41,316 nt of DNA from Pirellulales bacterium (GCA_016936015.1 JAFGPV010000154.1:1-41316); one strand, 5' to 3'. Numbered from the stretch's first letter, positions 1-9,526 are shown. A program made the numbers and translations. Notes: generated by a model not told the origin, from the sequence alone.

Positions 1-3000
1 CGGTGACCGTGCCGTTGCCGCCGTTGAAGACCATCGCTCGGACGTCATTGCTGATGGAATTGGCGATCGTGCCGCTTAAGGTGAGCGTGCCGCCGTGGAC
101 CTTAATCATCGCCCCGCTCGCGCCGCTGACGATGTTGATGTTGCCGCTGAGGGTGTTGTCGCCGGCGGTGTTCTGGATCTCTCCGGGGCCGTCGTAGCGG
201 GAGGGGGTGCTGCCGGTGCCGGTGGTATGGAAGTTTTCGGCAATGTTTAAATTGCCGGCCGAGCCGTCCAGTTGCAGCACGCCGGTAAATCCGCCGGCGT
301 TGGAAGAGCGGACGTAGGTCTCGCCGGCGGTGTCGCCGAAGGCGGTGTTCGACTTGGCGATCACGGTGCCATCGTCGATGTAGGTGGTGCCGGTATAGCT
401 GTTGTTTCCGGCGATGGTCGTTACGGCATTGGGAAGGGCGTCGGCTCCTCCGTAGTATACGACACCCGAGCCGCTGATGTTATTGGACAGCGTGTAGGCG
501 GCGTCGCGGTTGAAGATTAGCGTGGCGTCGTTGACGACGTCGGCGGGTCCCAGGGAACCGGCCGTGCCGCCGTTGCCGACCGACAAGGTGCCGGCGGAAA
601 TCGTGGTGGTGCCGCTGTAGCTGTTGTTGCCTAGGAAGTAGAGCGGGCCGTCGCCCGTCTTGGTAATCCCTCCGTCGCCGGTGACGGCGTCGGCTAATAT
701 CAAGCTGGTATTATACGAGCTGGGGCTAACGACGACGAACTCCGTCGCCATGTCATTGAGCGAGACCGCGCCGTGGAGGGTAAATTGGCCGCGATAGTTG
801 TAAAATCTTCCGCCGATGAAATCGAGGTTTTTATACAGATCGGTATTCACATCATAATCCATCGTTTTCATTAACTGCAGCGTCGTGACGTAGGTGGCGC
901 TGGGATTGTCCGTGACGGTGATCGTTCCATCCGCCTGGCCTAATGTGGCATTATGGAAGGCCAAGGTGCCTTGGACGATATTAGCATCCTTCAAATCATG
1001 GTTGAAAAAAGCACCACTTTGTACGAATCTAACGGCGTCATATGGTCCGGGTGCACCGTCACCCGTGTGGTTCACGGTCAGGGTGTAATTACCAAAGCTG
1101 CCCCCATAAATATCCAATCGTTCGCTTCCTCCTAAGGTGGCGTTACCAGCGAGGATTAAATTATAGGTTTTGGCCGTAGCGTTCACGGTGTTCACAAGGG
1201 CGCCGTTGTTGTCGACGCCCGTGCCCTGGACGGTGACCTGCTCGGCGCCGATATCCTTGCCGCCCAAGTCCAGGGTGCCGCCATTGACGGCGCAGCCGCC
1301 GTCGGTGGTGCCTAAGGCACTGGCGTGATTAAGCTTCAGGGTGCCACCGGTCACAGAGACCGGGCCGGTGAAGCTGGAATTGTTGCCGGAGAGAGTGAGT
1401 GCACCCGATCCCTCTTGCCTCAAGGTTCCGGCCCCGGAAATGAGGTTGGCCACACTCACGTCGTCAGTACGATTAAAGGTCACGGTGCCGGTTGTGCCGA
1501 TGTTGATATCGCCGGAGAAGGTATTGACGCCGCTGCCCGCGACGGTCAACGAGCCGTCGGCGACGTCGAGATTGCCGCTGATGGAATTGCTGCCGCTGTT
1601 GGCGAGGGACAGCACGCCGCCATTGACGACAAGGTCGCCCGTAACGGCATTGCTGTTGCTGCCGGAGAAAGTCAAGCCGCCGCCGTTGAGGGTGACGTCG
1701 TTGCCGAAGGCGTTGGCACCGTCGTTGGCGACGGTCAGATTGCCGGCGCCGCTCTTCGTCAGCCCCGTGCTGCAGATAATTCCACCGGCGCCGGAGAAGG
1801 TATAATCATGTCCGGCGGAGTTACTGACCGTCAGCGAGCTGGGGGTCACGTCGGCCGGCAGATTGACGGGCGAGGCGTTGGAACCCGTATCGTTAAAGGT
1901 GACCGAATCTAATTCATAATACTGTTCGGCGCCGCCGTCCCAATTGAACGTGCCGACGATGTCCCAATCGTGATTAGGATTGTTGCCCACCCAGGTCAAG
2001 TTCAGCGGGGCGCCCGTCACCACCAGATTGACCTGCTGGGGAGTGGCGACGCTGATATTGAAGGACTGCCGGGTGGTGCCGCTGCCGACGCCGGACAGGG
2101 AGAAATTCGTTTCATCGCCGGTCCGGTCCCCCTCGTAGTCGATCAGCGTATAGGTGCCGGTTCCCAGGCTGCCGTCGAGCATGGTCACCGCCACGGTGGT
2201 GACGCCGGCGGCGGTCAGATTACCGCCGACGCCGCCGAGCTTGTTGATGTCGATCCGATCGTTGGCGCCGCCGGGATTATTGGTCAGTTCGTACGGCAGG
2301 GTGTCGCCGCCGATCAGGGACAAACTGCCATTGATGGTTAAGGTGCCCGCGCTGTCGCCGGGAATGAGGGTGTTGGTTCCGGAAGTGGTGACGTTTCCCA
2401 GCACGGTTCCGGCGCCTCCCAGGGTTTGCGTGCCGGTCAGGGTGAAGCCTCCGGAGACGGCGGAGACGTCGAAGAAGGAATCAATCTGCACGTCGATGCC
2501 GGTCGAGGAAGCAATCGACGCCGAGGCGCCTAAGGCCAACGTACCGCCGGTAATGACCGTACCACCGTCGTAAGTATTCCCGGCACTCTCCAGCGTCCAA
2601 GTGCCGGCGCCGTTTTTGTTGAGGTGAAGGGGATTCCCCGTCCCGTAGGTCAAAATGCTGCCGGTCACCGTGCCGTCGCCGTCGCCCTGCAGATTGAGAT
2701 ACTTCTCGCCGAGGGTGCTGGTAATGTCGCCGGCCACGGTCATCAGGCCGTCGTCGGATTGCAGGGTCACGTGGGTGCCGCCGGTATGGAAGGTGAGGGC
2801 CCCGTTGAGCGTGTTGCTCCCGCTGGCGTTGACAATATGAGGAGCCTCCAAATAAGGCTCATACCGGGCGTAGAGGGTGATCGGCTCATCGACGGTGATG
2901 CCGTTGGTCAGTACCAAACGGCCGTTGTTGTTGCTGCCGCCGTAGATCGTCGTTCCGGCGACGGTGCTCCCCAAGCCCGTGGCTGTGGTGAGGATTACTG

Positions 3001-4438
3001 CCCCTTTGTAGATAGCCGTGCCGCCGTCATAAGTGTTATTGCCAACCGTGACTGCCAGATTGTCGAGGAGCTCGGAATCATCCAAGCCGTAGTAGACGTT
3101 TCCCGTGAGGCCGCTGACGGCACCCAGCGAGAAGGCCTGGTCGGTGTAGAACTGTAAGTGTCCCCCGTCGAGGACGAAATCGCCCGAACCCGGCGTGCCG
3201 GTGTGAGCGCCGGTCCGGCCGAATCGAAAGTCGCCGGCGCTAATCGTGGTGGTCCCACTGTAGGTATTGGCGCCGAGCAAAATAAGATCACCGCTGCCGG
3301 TCTTGGTGATCCCTCCGTCGCCGGTAACGGCGTCCGCGAGGACCGTGTAAGGTTTATAAGTCGAGTGGTAATTGACAAAGACTTCAGTGGCACTGGAGAG
3401 GGCGCTCGTATTGAGCGTCACTCCCCCGTGGATGACAAAGCGGCCGCGATAGTTGTAGAGTCTCGCGCCATCGAAGACGAGACTGTCTTTATACAGGTCT
3501 TTCTCCGTGGTGGGAGTTGCCGTTTCCATGATTTGCAGCGTGGACACGTACGCGGCACTGAGATTATCGCTGACGGTGATCGTTCCGCTGGTGCTGCCCA
3601 ACGAAGAATTATGGAAGGCGAGAGTGCCCTGAACGACGTGGGCATCCTTCAAATCATGAGTGGCGACGCTCGTAATGCGGACGCCGTCGTAACTGCCGGG
3701 AGTTCCGTCGCCGGTGTGGTCCACGGTGAGGGTGTAATTGCCGAAGCTCGGCGTGCCGCGGATTTCCAATCGCTCCGAGCCGCCGAAGGTGGCGTTGCCG
3801 GCGAGCACCAACTTATCGATCTCCGCCGTGTCGTTGTACGTATTGACCACCGTGCCGCCGGCCGCGACCGTGACCGTTTCGGCAACGGGAAGGTATTTTC
3901 CGTACAGGTCCAGGATTCCGCCGTTGTTGACGAAGGTGCCGCCGACGGTGCTGCCCAAGGCGTTGACGTTGCCGACCACGAGTGTGCCGCCGTTGATATA
4001 GACCGCTCCGTCGAACGTGTTTGAGGTATTGATGGTCAACGTACCGTCGCCGCTCTTGGTGAGTCCGCCGGCAAGTGTACCCGTCAGTGAACCGGAACCG
4101 GTGGTGGAGAACACGTAATCATAATAAAGGCTGTTATTGACCGTTACCGAGCCGGGCGCCAGGGCGGCCCTCAGGTCGATGGGTGGAGTGAAGGATCCGA
4201 TGTCGTCGAAGGTGACATGATCACCGTCGGTGTAGACGGAAGCTCCCCCCGTCCAGAGGGCCGAGGTGGTGTCCCAGTAATTGGTTCCCCAATCACCCAC
4301 CCAAGTCAGCGCGGCGGCCTGGGCATTGTCGGCAAGGAAGCATAACGGAGAACCGATCGACAACGTGAAGAGAATTGCCAGGAGACATCGGTGAGGGGAC
4401 CTGATGCCGGTTTTTCTCCATTGCAGCAAGGAATTCAT
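1..4438 (-). CDS. Giant secreted beta-strand-repeat protein, 3' end beyond the window
   Basis: Reading from ATG at 4438 on the minus strand, I find no stop down to the window edge, so at least 1479 residues are present and the C-terminus is missing. The start has a GGAGG six bases upstream. An N-terminal signal peptide ends near NAQA-A (about residue 42). The rest is Gly/Thr/Asn-rich with many short repeats of the type GGTL..., TYSGTTTIS and GGITKTG, typical of autotransporter-associated beta-strand (PF12951-type) proteins of Planctomycetota. Two large units begin with LTWVG...W motifs, one just after the signal peptide and one near residue 813, so the protein is a tandem duplication. The adjacent gene at 4694-6565 is a one-unit version. 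The expected role is an extracellular or surface beta-helical protein; substrate or partner is unknown. A PEP-CTERM tail is likely but outside the window. Confidence 0.85.
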   Translation of the reverse strand, partial: MNSLLQWRKTGIRSPHRCLLAILFTLSIGSPLCFLADNAQAAALTWVGDWGTNYWDTTSALWTGGASVYTDGDHVTFDDIGSFTPPIDLRAALAPGSVTVNNSLYYDYVFSTTGSGSLTGTLAGGLTKSGDGTLTINTSNTFDGAVYINGGTLVVGNVNALGSTVGGTFVNNGGILDLYGKYLPVAETVTVAAGGTVVNTYNDTAEIDKLVLAGNATFGGSERLEIRGTPSFGNYTLTVDHTGDGTPGSYDGVRITSVATHDLKDAHVVQGTLAFHNSSLGSTSGTITVSDNLSAAYVSTLQIMETATPTTEKDLYKDSLVFDGARLYNYRGRFVIHGGVTLNTSALSSATEVFVNYHSTYKPYTVLADAVTGDGGITKTGSGDLILLGANTYSGTTTISAGDFRFGRTGAHTGTPGSGDFVLDGGHLQFYTDQAFSLGAVSGLTGNVYYGLDDSELLDNLAVTVGNNTYDGGTAIYKGAVILTTATGLGSTVAGTTIYGGSNNNGRLVLTNGITVDEPITLYARYEPYLEAPHIVNASGSNTLNGALTFHTGGTHVTLQSDDGLMTVAGDITSTLGEKYLNLQGDGDGTVTGSILTYGTGNPLHLNKNGAGTWTLESAGNTYDGGTVITGGTLALGASASIASSTGIDVQIDSFFDVSAVSGGFTLTGTQTLGGAGTVLGNVTTSGTNTLIPGDSAGTLTINGSLSLIGGDTLPYELTNNPGGANDRIDINKLGGVGGNLTAAGVTTVAVTMLDGSLGTGTYTLIDYEGDRTGDETNFSLSGVGSGTTRQSFNISVATPQQVNLVVTGAPLNLTWVGNNPNHDWDIVGTFNWDGGAEQYYELDSVTFNDTGSNASPVNLPADVTPSSLTVSNSAGHDYTFSGAGGIICSTGLTKSGAGNLTVANDGANAFGNDVTLNGGGLTFSGSNSNAVTGDLVVNGGVLSLANSGSNSISGNLDVADGSLTVAGSGVNTFSGDINIGTTGTVTFNRTDDVSVANLISGAGTLRQEGSGALTLSGNNSSFTGPVSVTGGTLKLNHASALGTTDGGCAVNGGTLDLGGKDIGAEQVTVQGTGVDNNGALVNTVNATAKTYNLILAGNATLGGSERLDIYGGSFGNYTLTVNHTGDGAPGPYDAVRFVQSGAFFNHDLKDANIVQGTLAFHNATLGQADGTITVTDNPSATYVTTLQLMKTMDYDVNTDLYKNLDFIGGRFYNYRGQFTLHGAVSLNDMATEFVVVSPSSYNTSLILADAVTGDGGITKTGDGPLYFLGNNSYSGTTTISAGTLSVGNGGTAGSLGPADVVNDATLIFNRDAAYTLSNNISGSGVVYYGGADALPNAVTTIAGNNSYTGTTYIDDGTVIAKSNTAFGDTAGETYVRSSNAGGFTGVLQLDGSAGNLNIAENFHTTGTGSTPSRYDGPGEIQNTAGDNTLSGNINIVSGASGAMIKVHGGTLTLSGTIANSISNDVRAMVFNGGNGTVT

Positions 4439-4471
4439 GACAAACCTCCGAGTCAAGAAAGAATGGTAAAA
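4439..4471 (-). promoter_or_regulatory. Leader with RBS shared with the neighbouring paralogue
   Basis: On the minus strand the bases before the start read TTTTACCA, a pyrimidine-rich stretch, then GGAGG and ATGAATT. The leader of the paralogue at 6566-6598 has the same order and spacing. It contains the ribosome binding site; any further role is not shown by the sequence. Confidence 0.5.
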
Positions 4472-4646
4472 GGCTTCTTGAGCGCATCGAAACGGACACA
4501 TCGCTTCTAACGGGAATGCGGTTCCCTCGCTCTTCTCAGATCCGCCAAACTGAACTTGTCTGCACATACGGCGTACTACACTCGACGATTTCATTCTTTA
4601 TTCCGGCGAGCGAGTAAGTCAGGCTGCTCCCCTCTTTGCCCCCGAT

Positions 4647-4670
4647 CCCTCTCCCAAAAGAGGGAGAGGG
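4647..4670. repeat. Perfect 9-bp palindromic hairpin between the two paralogues
   Basis: CCCTCTCCC and GGGAGAGGG form a perfect 9-bp stem around a 6-base loop. It lies just beyond the stop of the minus-strand gene ending at 4694. There is no U-tract on the minus strand, so it is not a classical intrinsic terminator for that gene. It may be a dispersed palindromic (REP-like) repeat or a transcript-stabilising hairpin. Confidence 0.6.
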
Positions 4671-4693
4671 AATTATTTCTCAACGAAACACGT

Positions 4694-6565
4694 TTACCGG
4701 CGACGTCGTGCAAAGGCCGCCAGGAACAGCCCGGCCAGGCCCAGCAGGACGAACGTCGAAGGTTCTGGCACGACGTAGTTCAGGAAGATGTCGCCTTCGT
4801 CATCGCCGGTGCCGACGGAGGTATTAAAGGACCAGCCCGACGGCACGCTGCCGCAGTCTAAAACGGCAAAGTTGGTGCTCCCCGTGTTGGTCCCGGCGTC
4901 GACCACTTTCCAGGTATGCGGGCTCGACCAGAATGGATCGCCGCTTAACGGATCGGGGACGGCCGAGAAGTCCAGGGTAAGTATGGAGCCGCCGCCGAGC
5001 GTCACGTTGCCGGAGACTTCGAGGATGTCGTAGTCGGCGCCGGGAGTACCGGGCGTGGCATCATCCACCAGGGCGGCCAATTCCCAGGTTACGTCGGCGC
5101 CGGCCGACGTATCCAGATTGCCGTCGATTAAGAGCCTGCCGGCGCTTTCACCCGGCTCGATGCTGCTGCCGGCGGCGGCCACCACGTCGCCGACCAACTT
5201 GCCGCCGCCCATCAGCGTCTGAGTGGCGCCCAGCGGAAAGCTGCCTACGGCGGAGACGTTGAAGATGGCGCCCGCTTGGACGTCGATGACGGGTGAGTTG
5301 CTGATCGACGCCGAGGCGTGCAGGCCCATCCTGCCCTCGGCAATCGTGGTGTTCCCGCTGTACGTGTTGACGGCGTCTAACCAAAGGTAATAAGTGCTGG
5401 TACCGGTCTTGGTAATTCCTCCCGTGCCGGTGATCGGATCGGCGATGGTCAGCTCAGGCCTTTTGGAAGTCGTGCTGCTGTTGTAAGGGAGATAAATCTC
5501 GACGGTTTCATTGTTATTGAGTTCCACGCCCCCGTGCATAATATAATGACCTTGCTTAGTTTCGAAGATACCACCTTCGAAGACGAGGTGTTTGTATTGG
5601 TGGAAATCATTCGGGTAAGTGGCCGTGTCATAGAGAAGCAGCCGTTCGGGGTAATCCACACCGTCGTCGAGGATGCGTATCGTCCCCGGGTCGTTGTTGT
5701 CGCTGGGATTGCACATGAGGGCGTTATGGAAGTGCAAGCCGCCTTGGACGACGTCGATGTCTTTTAGACCGACGGGATAGTTGGCGGGCAGCATCATCGT
5801 TACAAATCGAACCGCGTCCCAGCTCGAATCCCCGGGTCCCGAGTGCTTGACGGTTACTTTATAATTATTGAAATTCGCGCTTTCGTAGAAATTGATCCGC
5901 TCGCTTCCTCCCAGGGTGACGGGGCCGCTGAGAACCAGGTTCCGGATGGTCGCCGAGGCATTGGTGGTGTTGACAATCGCGCCGAGGCCGTCGACACCCG
6001 CACCTTGAGCGGTCACTTGCTCCATGCCGATGTCCAAGCCGTTGAGTTCCAGGGTGCCGCCGTTGTTGACGGTGGTGCCGCCGACCGTGCTCCCCAATGC
6101 GGCGGCGTTGCCGACCACGAGTGTTCCGGCGTCGATCGTCACGGTTCCGTCAAAGTTGTTGGCGGTGGAGACGGTCAACACGCCTGGGGTTCCCGCGCCC
6201 GTATACTTTTTATGAATGCCGGTGCTTCCCGTCAGGCTTCCGCCGCTGTCGGACGAGAATGTGTAAGGCGCCGTGTCCGAGTTATCGACCGTAACAGAGA
6301 GCGGAGACCAAGTGTCCGCCAGGTCGATCGCGGTGTTGCTGCCGCCGTCACCGAATGTCACGTCGTCCGATGAAGGATCGGAGTAGGTTGTGGCAGTTTC
6401 GGTCGAATCCTTCCAATTGGTCGTGGTAATGTCCCATTGATCATCCGTGTTGCCGGTCCAGGTTAGCGAATCGGCACTGACGCTTGAGGCAATCAACATG
6501 ATTGCTAACAGGCTGAAAAGACTGATTCGCAACATTTTGTTCTCCCTTGGATTCGAGAAATTCAT
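4694..6565 (-). CDS. PEP-CTERM secreted protein with beta-strand repeats
   Basis: A protein of 623 residues. It begins with a short basic stretch and a hydrophobic signal segment (LFSLLAIMLIA) ending near VSADS, then an LTWTG...W motif, Gly/Thr-rich beta-strand repeats (ITKTGTSTYYLWL, NTYSGNTTIAEG), and a C-terminal sorting signal: VPEPST, a hydrophobic helix and the basic tail ARRRR. PEP-CTERM tails are processed by exosortase; no exosortase gene is in the window. The start at 6565 has GGGAGG seven bases upstream and its leader aligns with that of the neighbouring paralogue; an internal Met at 6535 with AGGGAG before it is an alternative. The whole protein corresponds to one repeat unit of the gene at 1-4438, implying local duplication. 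The specific function is unknown. Confidence 0.88.
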   Translation of the reverse strand: MNFSNPRENKMLRISLFSLLAIMLIASSVSADSLTWTGNTDDQWDITTTNWKDSTETATTYSDPSSDDVTFGDGGSNTAIDLADTWSPLSVTVDNSDTAPYTFSSDSGGSLTGSTGIHKKYTGAGTPGVLTVSTANNFDGTVTIDAGTLVVGNAAALGSTVGGTTVNNGGTLELNGLDIGMEQVTAQGAGVDGLGAIVNTTNASATIRNLVLSGPVTLGGSERINFYESANFNNYKVTVKHSGPGDSSWDAVRFVTMMLPANYPVGLKDIDVVQGGLHFHNALMCNPSDNNDPGTIRILDDGVDYPERLLLYDTATYPNDFHQYKHLVFEGGIFETKQGHYIMHGGVELNNNETVEIYLPYNSSTTSKRPELTIADPITGTGGITKTGTSTYYLWLDAVNTYSGNTTIAEGRMGLHASASISNSPVIDVQAGAIFNVSAVGSFPLGATQTLMGGGKLVGDVVAAAGSSIEPGESAGRLLIDGNLDTSAGADVTWELAALVDDATPGTPGADYDILEVSGNVTLGGGSILTLDFSAVPDPLSGDPFWSSPHTWKVVDAGTNTGSTNFAVLDCGSVPSGWSFNTSVGTGDDEGDIFLNYVVPEPSTFVLLGLAGLFLAAFARRRR

Positions 6566-6975
6566 AACTTACCTCCCGGACGAAAAAAGTTGGTAAAAAC
6601 AAGGTAGCAATGACATTCTTTGGGCACGGCGCCAAAACGATCATGCGGAGCGGATCGGTTTTCGGCCGGCGTCTCGCAAAAATTTCGCTACCTCCATCCA
6701 AGGGATTAAGGAGAAAAGTGGTTTGTATGTATAACGTGCCTCTTCGCGTTGCCGCGTCAAATTCCACTTTCAGTTTCTTTTAACGTGCAAATTCTGTCCA
6801 TGAAGTTCTCGGTTTTTCGATTTCGTTTTCAGGTAATATCATTGAAGGCATCGTAAGTCGGTGCTAGGATGAGAGTTCAAGGACGGTTTGCCCGGCGCAT
6901 TGAATGCGGCAAGGGGTGCAATTTAAGAAAACAGGTGTCTTTGCCCGCGGGTTTCCCGAGGAAGCGGAATAAACC
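6566..6975. other. Divergent intergenic region
   Basis: This 410-base gap separates the minus-strand PEP-CTERM gene from the plus-strand oxidoreductase, so it must hold both promoters. I see the paralogue-type leader and RBS at 6566-6598 and no convincing -35/-10 pair, RNA gene or repeat in the rest. Confidence 0.5.
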
Positions 6976-8325
6976 ATGACCGAAACAAATACTGGTTTAT
7001 CGGATCCGAGCCGCACGCCGATTTTCCCGGGGCCGTCGGCCGACGTCGCCGTGATCGGCGGGGGTCCCGCGGGCGTATGTGCGGCAACGGCCGCCGCCCG
7101 GTTGGGTGTTCGGGTACTACTGGTCGAAAGATACGGCTTTCTGGGCGGGATGGCCTCGGCGGGCATGGTCAATCCGATCTACGGATTCGGCTTCTTTGAG
7201 CCGGGACGGCAACTCATTACCGGCATTGCCGAAGAACTGGTCGAGCAGTTGCGGCAGATCGAAGGCGGGACCCTTGGTCACCGCCGGCGGGAGGAATGTG
7301 CCGATTGCACCTTGCCTGAGACCTGCCGCACCAGCGGCATCAGCAGTCTGCTCTCCTTTGATCCCGAGGCATTCAAATTGGCCACCTATCGGCTGGTCGC
7401 CCAGGCCGGGGCGGAATTACTCCAATACTCCCTGGCCGAAGAAGCGATCATGCAGGGGCAGTGCATTCGGGGCGTGATCGTGCGGACCAAGTCGGGTCGG
7501 CAGGCGATCCGGGCGGAGATCGTGGTTGATGCCACCGGTGACGGCGACGTGGCGGCCGCCGCCGGCGCGCCCTGCGAATGCGGGCGGCCGAGCGACGGGG
7601 CCGTGCAGCCCCAATCGTTGATGTTCCGCATCGCCGGGGTAAACCGCAGCGAAGATCGGCTCTGCTTCCGCGTCGATCCGCCGATCGGCGGCGTTTCTCG
7701 GATTTTACTGTTTCGGCTTCCTCGACCGGGCGAGTACGTGGTCAACTGCGATTCGGGACTGTACGGATGCGATCCCCTCAAGGCCGAGGACTTGACCCGG
7801 GTCCACAACCGGGCGATGGAAACGGCGTTCCGGCTCGTCCCCTGGATGCGGCAGAATCTCGAAGGCTGCGCGGGGTGTCATCTGTTCGCCACGGCCGTGG
7901 GCCTGGGCGTTCGGGAATCGCGACGGATCCTGGGCGACTACGTACTGACCAAGAAAGACGTGCTGGGCATGAAGACCTTCCCCGACGCGGTCGCGAGGGC
8001 CAACTTCCCTCTCGATATCCACGATCTGAGCGCCAAGCCCGACGACCGGAATCCGCTGGTCGGTTTGCCCTGCGGCCGCTATTACGAAATTCCCTATCGT
8101 TGCCTGCTGCCGCAAAAGGTCGAAGGGCTGTTGGTCGCCGGCCGATGCATTTCCGGAACGCACGAGGCCCACGGCTCCTATCGCGTGATGGCGACGTGCA
8201 TGGCCCTGGGTCAGGCCGCCGGGACCGCCGCCGCCTTGGCCTTTTTGCACCACAAATCTCCAAGGCAACTCGACGCCGGGCTGCTTCGCTCAACGCTCAT
8301 CCAGAACGGCGTCAATTTGAAATAG
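6976..8325 (+). CDS. FAD-dependent oxidoreductase (FAD_oxidored type)
   Basis: A 449-residue flavoprotein. Residues about 24-55 form a Rossmann dinucleotide fold with VIGGGPAG and, 20 residues on, the acidic end of strand two (LLVERYG), followed by LGGMAS. A second FAD-contact region (VDATGDGDVAAAAG) and a C-terminal FAD-binding stretch (LLVAGRCISGTHEAHGSYR) fit the PF12831-type family, often found in Planctomycetota beside sugar genes. There is no signal peptide, so it should be cytoplasmic. It carries a cysteine cluster, C108-x2-C111-x5-C117, and a second pair, C298-x2-C301, which might bind a metal or cluster. The start has GAGGAAG about 11 bases upstream. It converges on the next gene with a 7-base gap. 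The substrate is unknown; a hydroxy-acid or sugar derivative is only a guess from context. Confidence 0.85.
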   Translation: MTETNTGLSDPSRTPIFPGPSADVAVIGGGPAGVCAATAAARLGVRVLLVERYGFLGGMASAGMVNPIYGFGFFEPGRQLITGIAEELVEQLRQIEGGTLGHRRREECADCTLPETCRTSGISSLLSFDPEAFKLATYRLVAQAGAELLQYSLAEEAIMQGQCIRGVIVRTKSGRQAIRAEIVVDATGDGDVAAAAGAPCECGRPSDGAVQPQSLMFRIAGVNRSEDRLCFRVDPPIGGVSRILLFRLPRPGEYVVNCDSGLYGCDPLKAEDLTRVHNRAMETAFRLVPWMRQNLEGCAGCHLFATAVGLGVRESRRILGDYVLTKKDVLGMKTFPDAVARANFPLDIHDLSAKPDDRNPLVGLPCGRYYEIPYRCLLPQKVEGLLVAGRCISGTHEAHGSYRVMATCMALGQAAGTAAALAFLHHKSPRQLDAGLLRSTLIQNGVNLK

Positions 8326-8332
8326 CGGCCTT

Positions 8333-9463
8333 TCACGCCGATCCGCTCCGGGCACATTCCTTCTCAAAAATGGCCCGCGCCCTATCGAGGATCCATTGGT
8401 ATCGCTCGAGCGTCACTTCCGGTGGGCAGGAATGGTCGGAGTGGAGGATGTATCCTCCCGAGCAAGCGACGGGGACCTTGCGTTTCAGTTCCGCTTCGAG
8501 AACGTCGCGCGGACCGTACATCTTGGTGGCGTCGATGTTGCCGTAGAAACTAAGATTCGTTCCGTACCGCTGCCGCAGTTCCACGACGTCCATGCCGGCT
8601 TTGGCTTCCAGCGGATTGAGCACCTGGAGGCCGGCATCGACGAAATGGTCGATCAGGGGGCCGATCGCGCCGTCGCTGTGCATCCAGAAATCGACGCCGT
8701 TCTTGCGGAGGAATTCGCCCAGCCGGGCGGCCTCCGGCTGGAAAATCTTGATCCAGGTCCGCGGGGAAAAAAGCGGGCCGTGCCCCGATCCGAGATCTTC
8801 GATCGTCAGTACGCCGTCCGGCTTCATGCCCCGCTGGATGCAACGGCGGAGCACGTCGATGACCAGCGTCTGGTACGTTTGCGCCATGTCGCGGACCCAT
8901 TCCGGATCAACTGCCACGTCCATCAAGAGATTCTCAAATCCCCGGTGGCGCCAGGTCGCCTCCCACGGACCGTAAAACACGAACAGCAGGTAGCGGTTCT
9001 CGGCGGAAATCCGCCGGTACTTCGCGAGGGCTTCTTCCCAGATGGGATACGGGTCGAAATGCCCGAAGTACGATTGATCGTCGATGCGGGCGGGTTCCGC
9101 AGGATCATCCGACAAGGCGAAGCGGTTTTTGATCCGCTCCCACGCCGCCTGGTCGGTCGTCACGTGACGCTGAAAGTGCAACGTCGCCGAAATGCCTTCC
9201 GGTTTCCGGATCGTGTATCCAAACCGATCCTCGTAGGTGATGTGTCCCCCCTCGCGGCAGAGCACTTTCATCTCGAACCGCGGGGAGACGTCGAGATACA
9301 TCGTGCTGATGTCGAAGCTGAAATAGTCGGCCAACGACGTCTCGCGGGGAATACCCTGCCGATACCAGGCTTCGGCCGTTTGTTCCCAGGGCGATTCGTT
9401 CGTCGGAAGCCGGTCCGGCCGCTGGAATCGCAGCGCCGCTTTTACGCGTTCTCTTGAAGTCAT
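8333..9463 (-). CDS. Uroporphyrinogen decarboxylase-like (URO-D superfamily) protein
   Basis: A 376-residue protein starting MTSRERVKAAL, the usual opening of this superfamily. It keeps the TIM-barrel landmarks FWMHSDGAI, VLNPLEAKAGMD, LSFYGNIDATKM and GGYILHSDHSCPPEV. In corrinoid methyltransferase relatives (MtaA/CmuA) zinc is held by an H-x-C motif; here it reads H-S-D, so the first cysteine is replaced by aspartate and only the late cysteine near CPP remains. This belongs to the large URO-D-like group common near sugar-catabolism genes in Planctomycetota, not to haem biosynthesis. It is probably co-transcribed with the beta-propeller gene 63 bases upstream. The true reaction is unknown. 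Confidence 0.82.
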   Translation of the reverse strand: MTSRERVKAALRFQRPDRLPTNESPWEQTAEAWYRQGIPRETSLADYFSFDISTMYLDVSPRFEMKVLCREGGHITYEDRFGYTIRKPEGISATLHFQRHVTTDQAAWERIKNRFALSDDPAEPARIDDQSYFGHFDPYPIWEEALAKYRRISAENRYLLFVFYGPWEATWRHRGFENLLMDVAVDPEWVRDMAQTYQTLVIDVLRRCIQRGMKPDGVLTIEDLGSGHGPLFSPRTWIKIFQPEAARLGEFLRKNGVDFWMHSDGAIGPLIDHFVDAGLQVLNPLEAKAGMDVVELRQRYGTNLSFYGNIDATKMYGPRDVLEAELKRKVPVACSGGYILHSDHSCPPEVTLERYQWILDRARAIFEKECARSGSA

Positions 9464-9526
9464 GGCTGATTTGCCTTACTCCTCACACGGAGCGGGAGGG
9501 AATTGAGGTTCTTCTCTATTCCGTGC

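Noticed and set aside
272-4024. Several long plus-strand ORFs (for example 1325-1912, 2624-3157, 3158-4024)
   Set aside because: They are antisense to the continuous minus-strand repeat protein, have no ribosome binding sites and show Gly/Ala/Val/Arg-rich translations typical of antisense frames in GC-rich DNA.
8396-9457. A 353-codon plus-strand ORF
   Set aside because: It is the mirror frame of the URO-D-like gene and has no recognisable domain.
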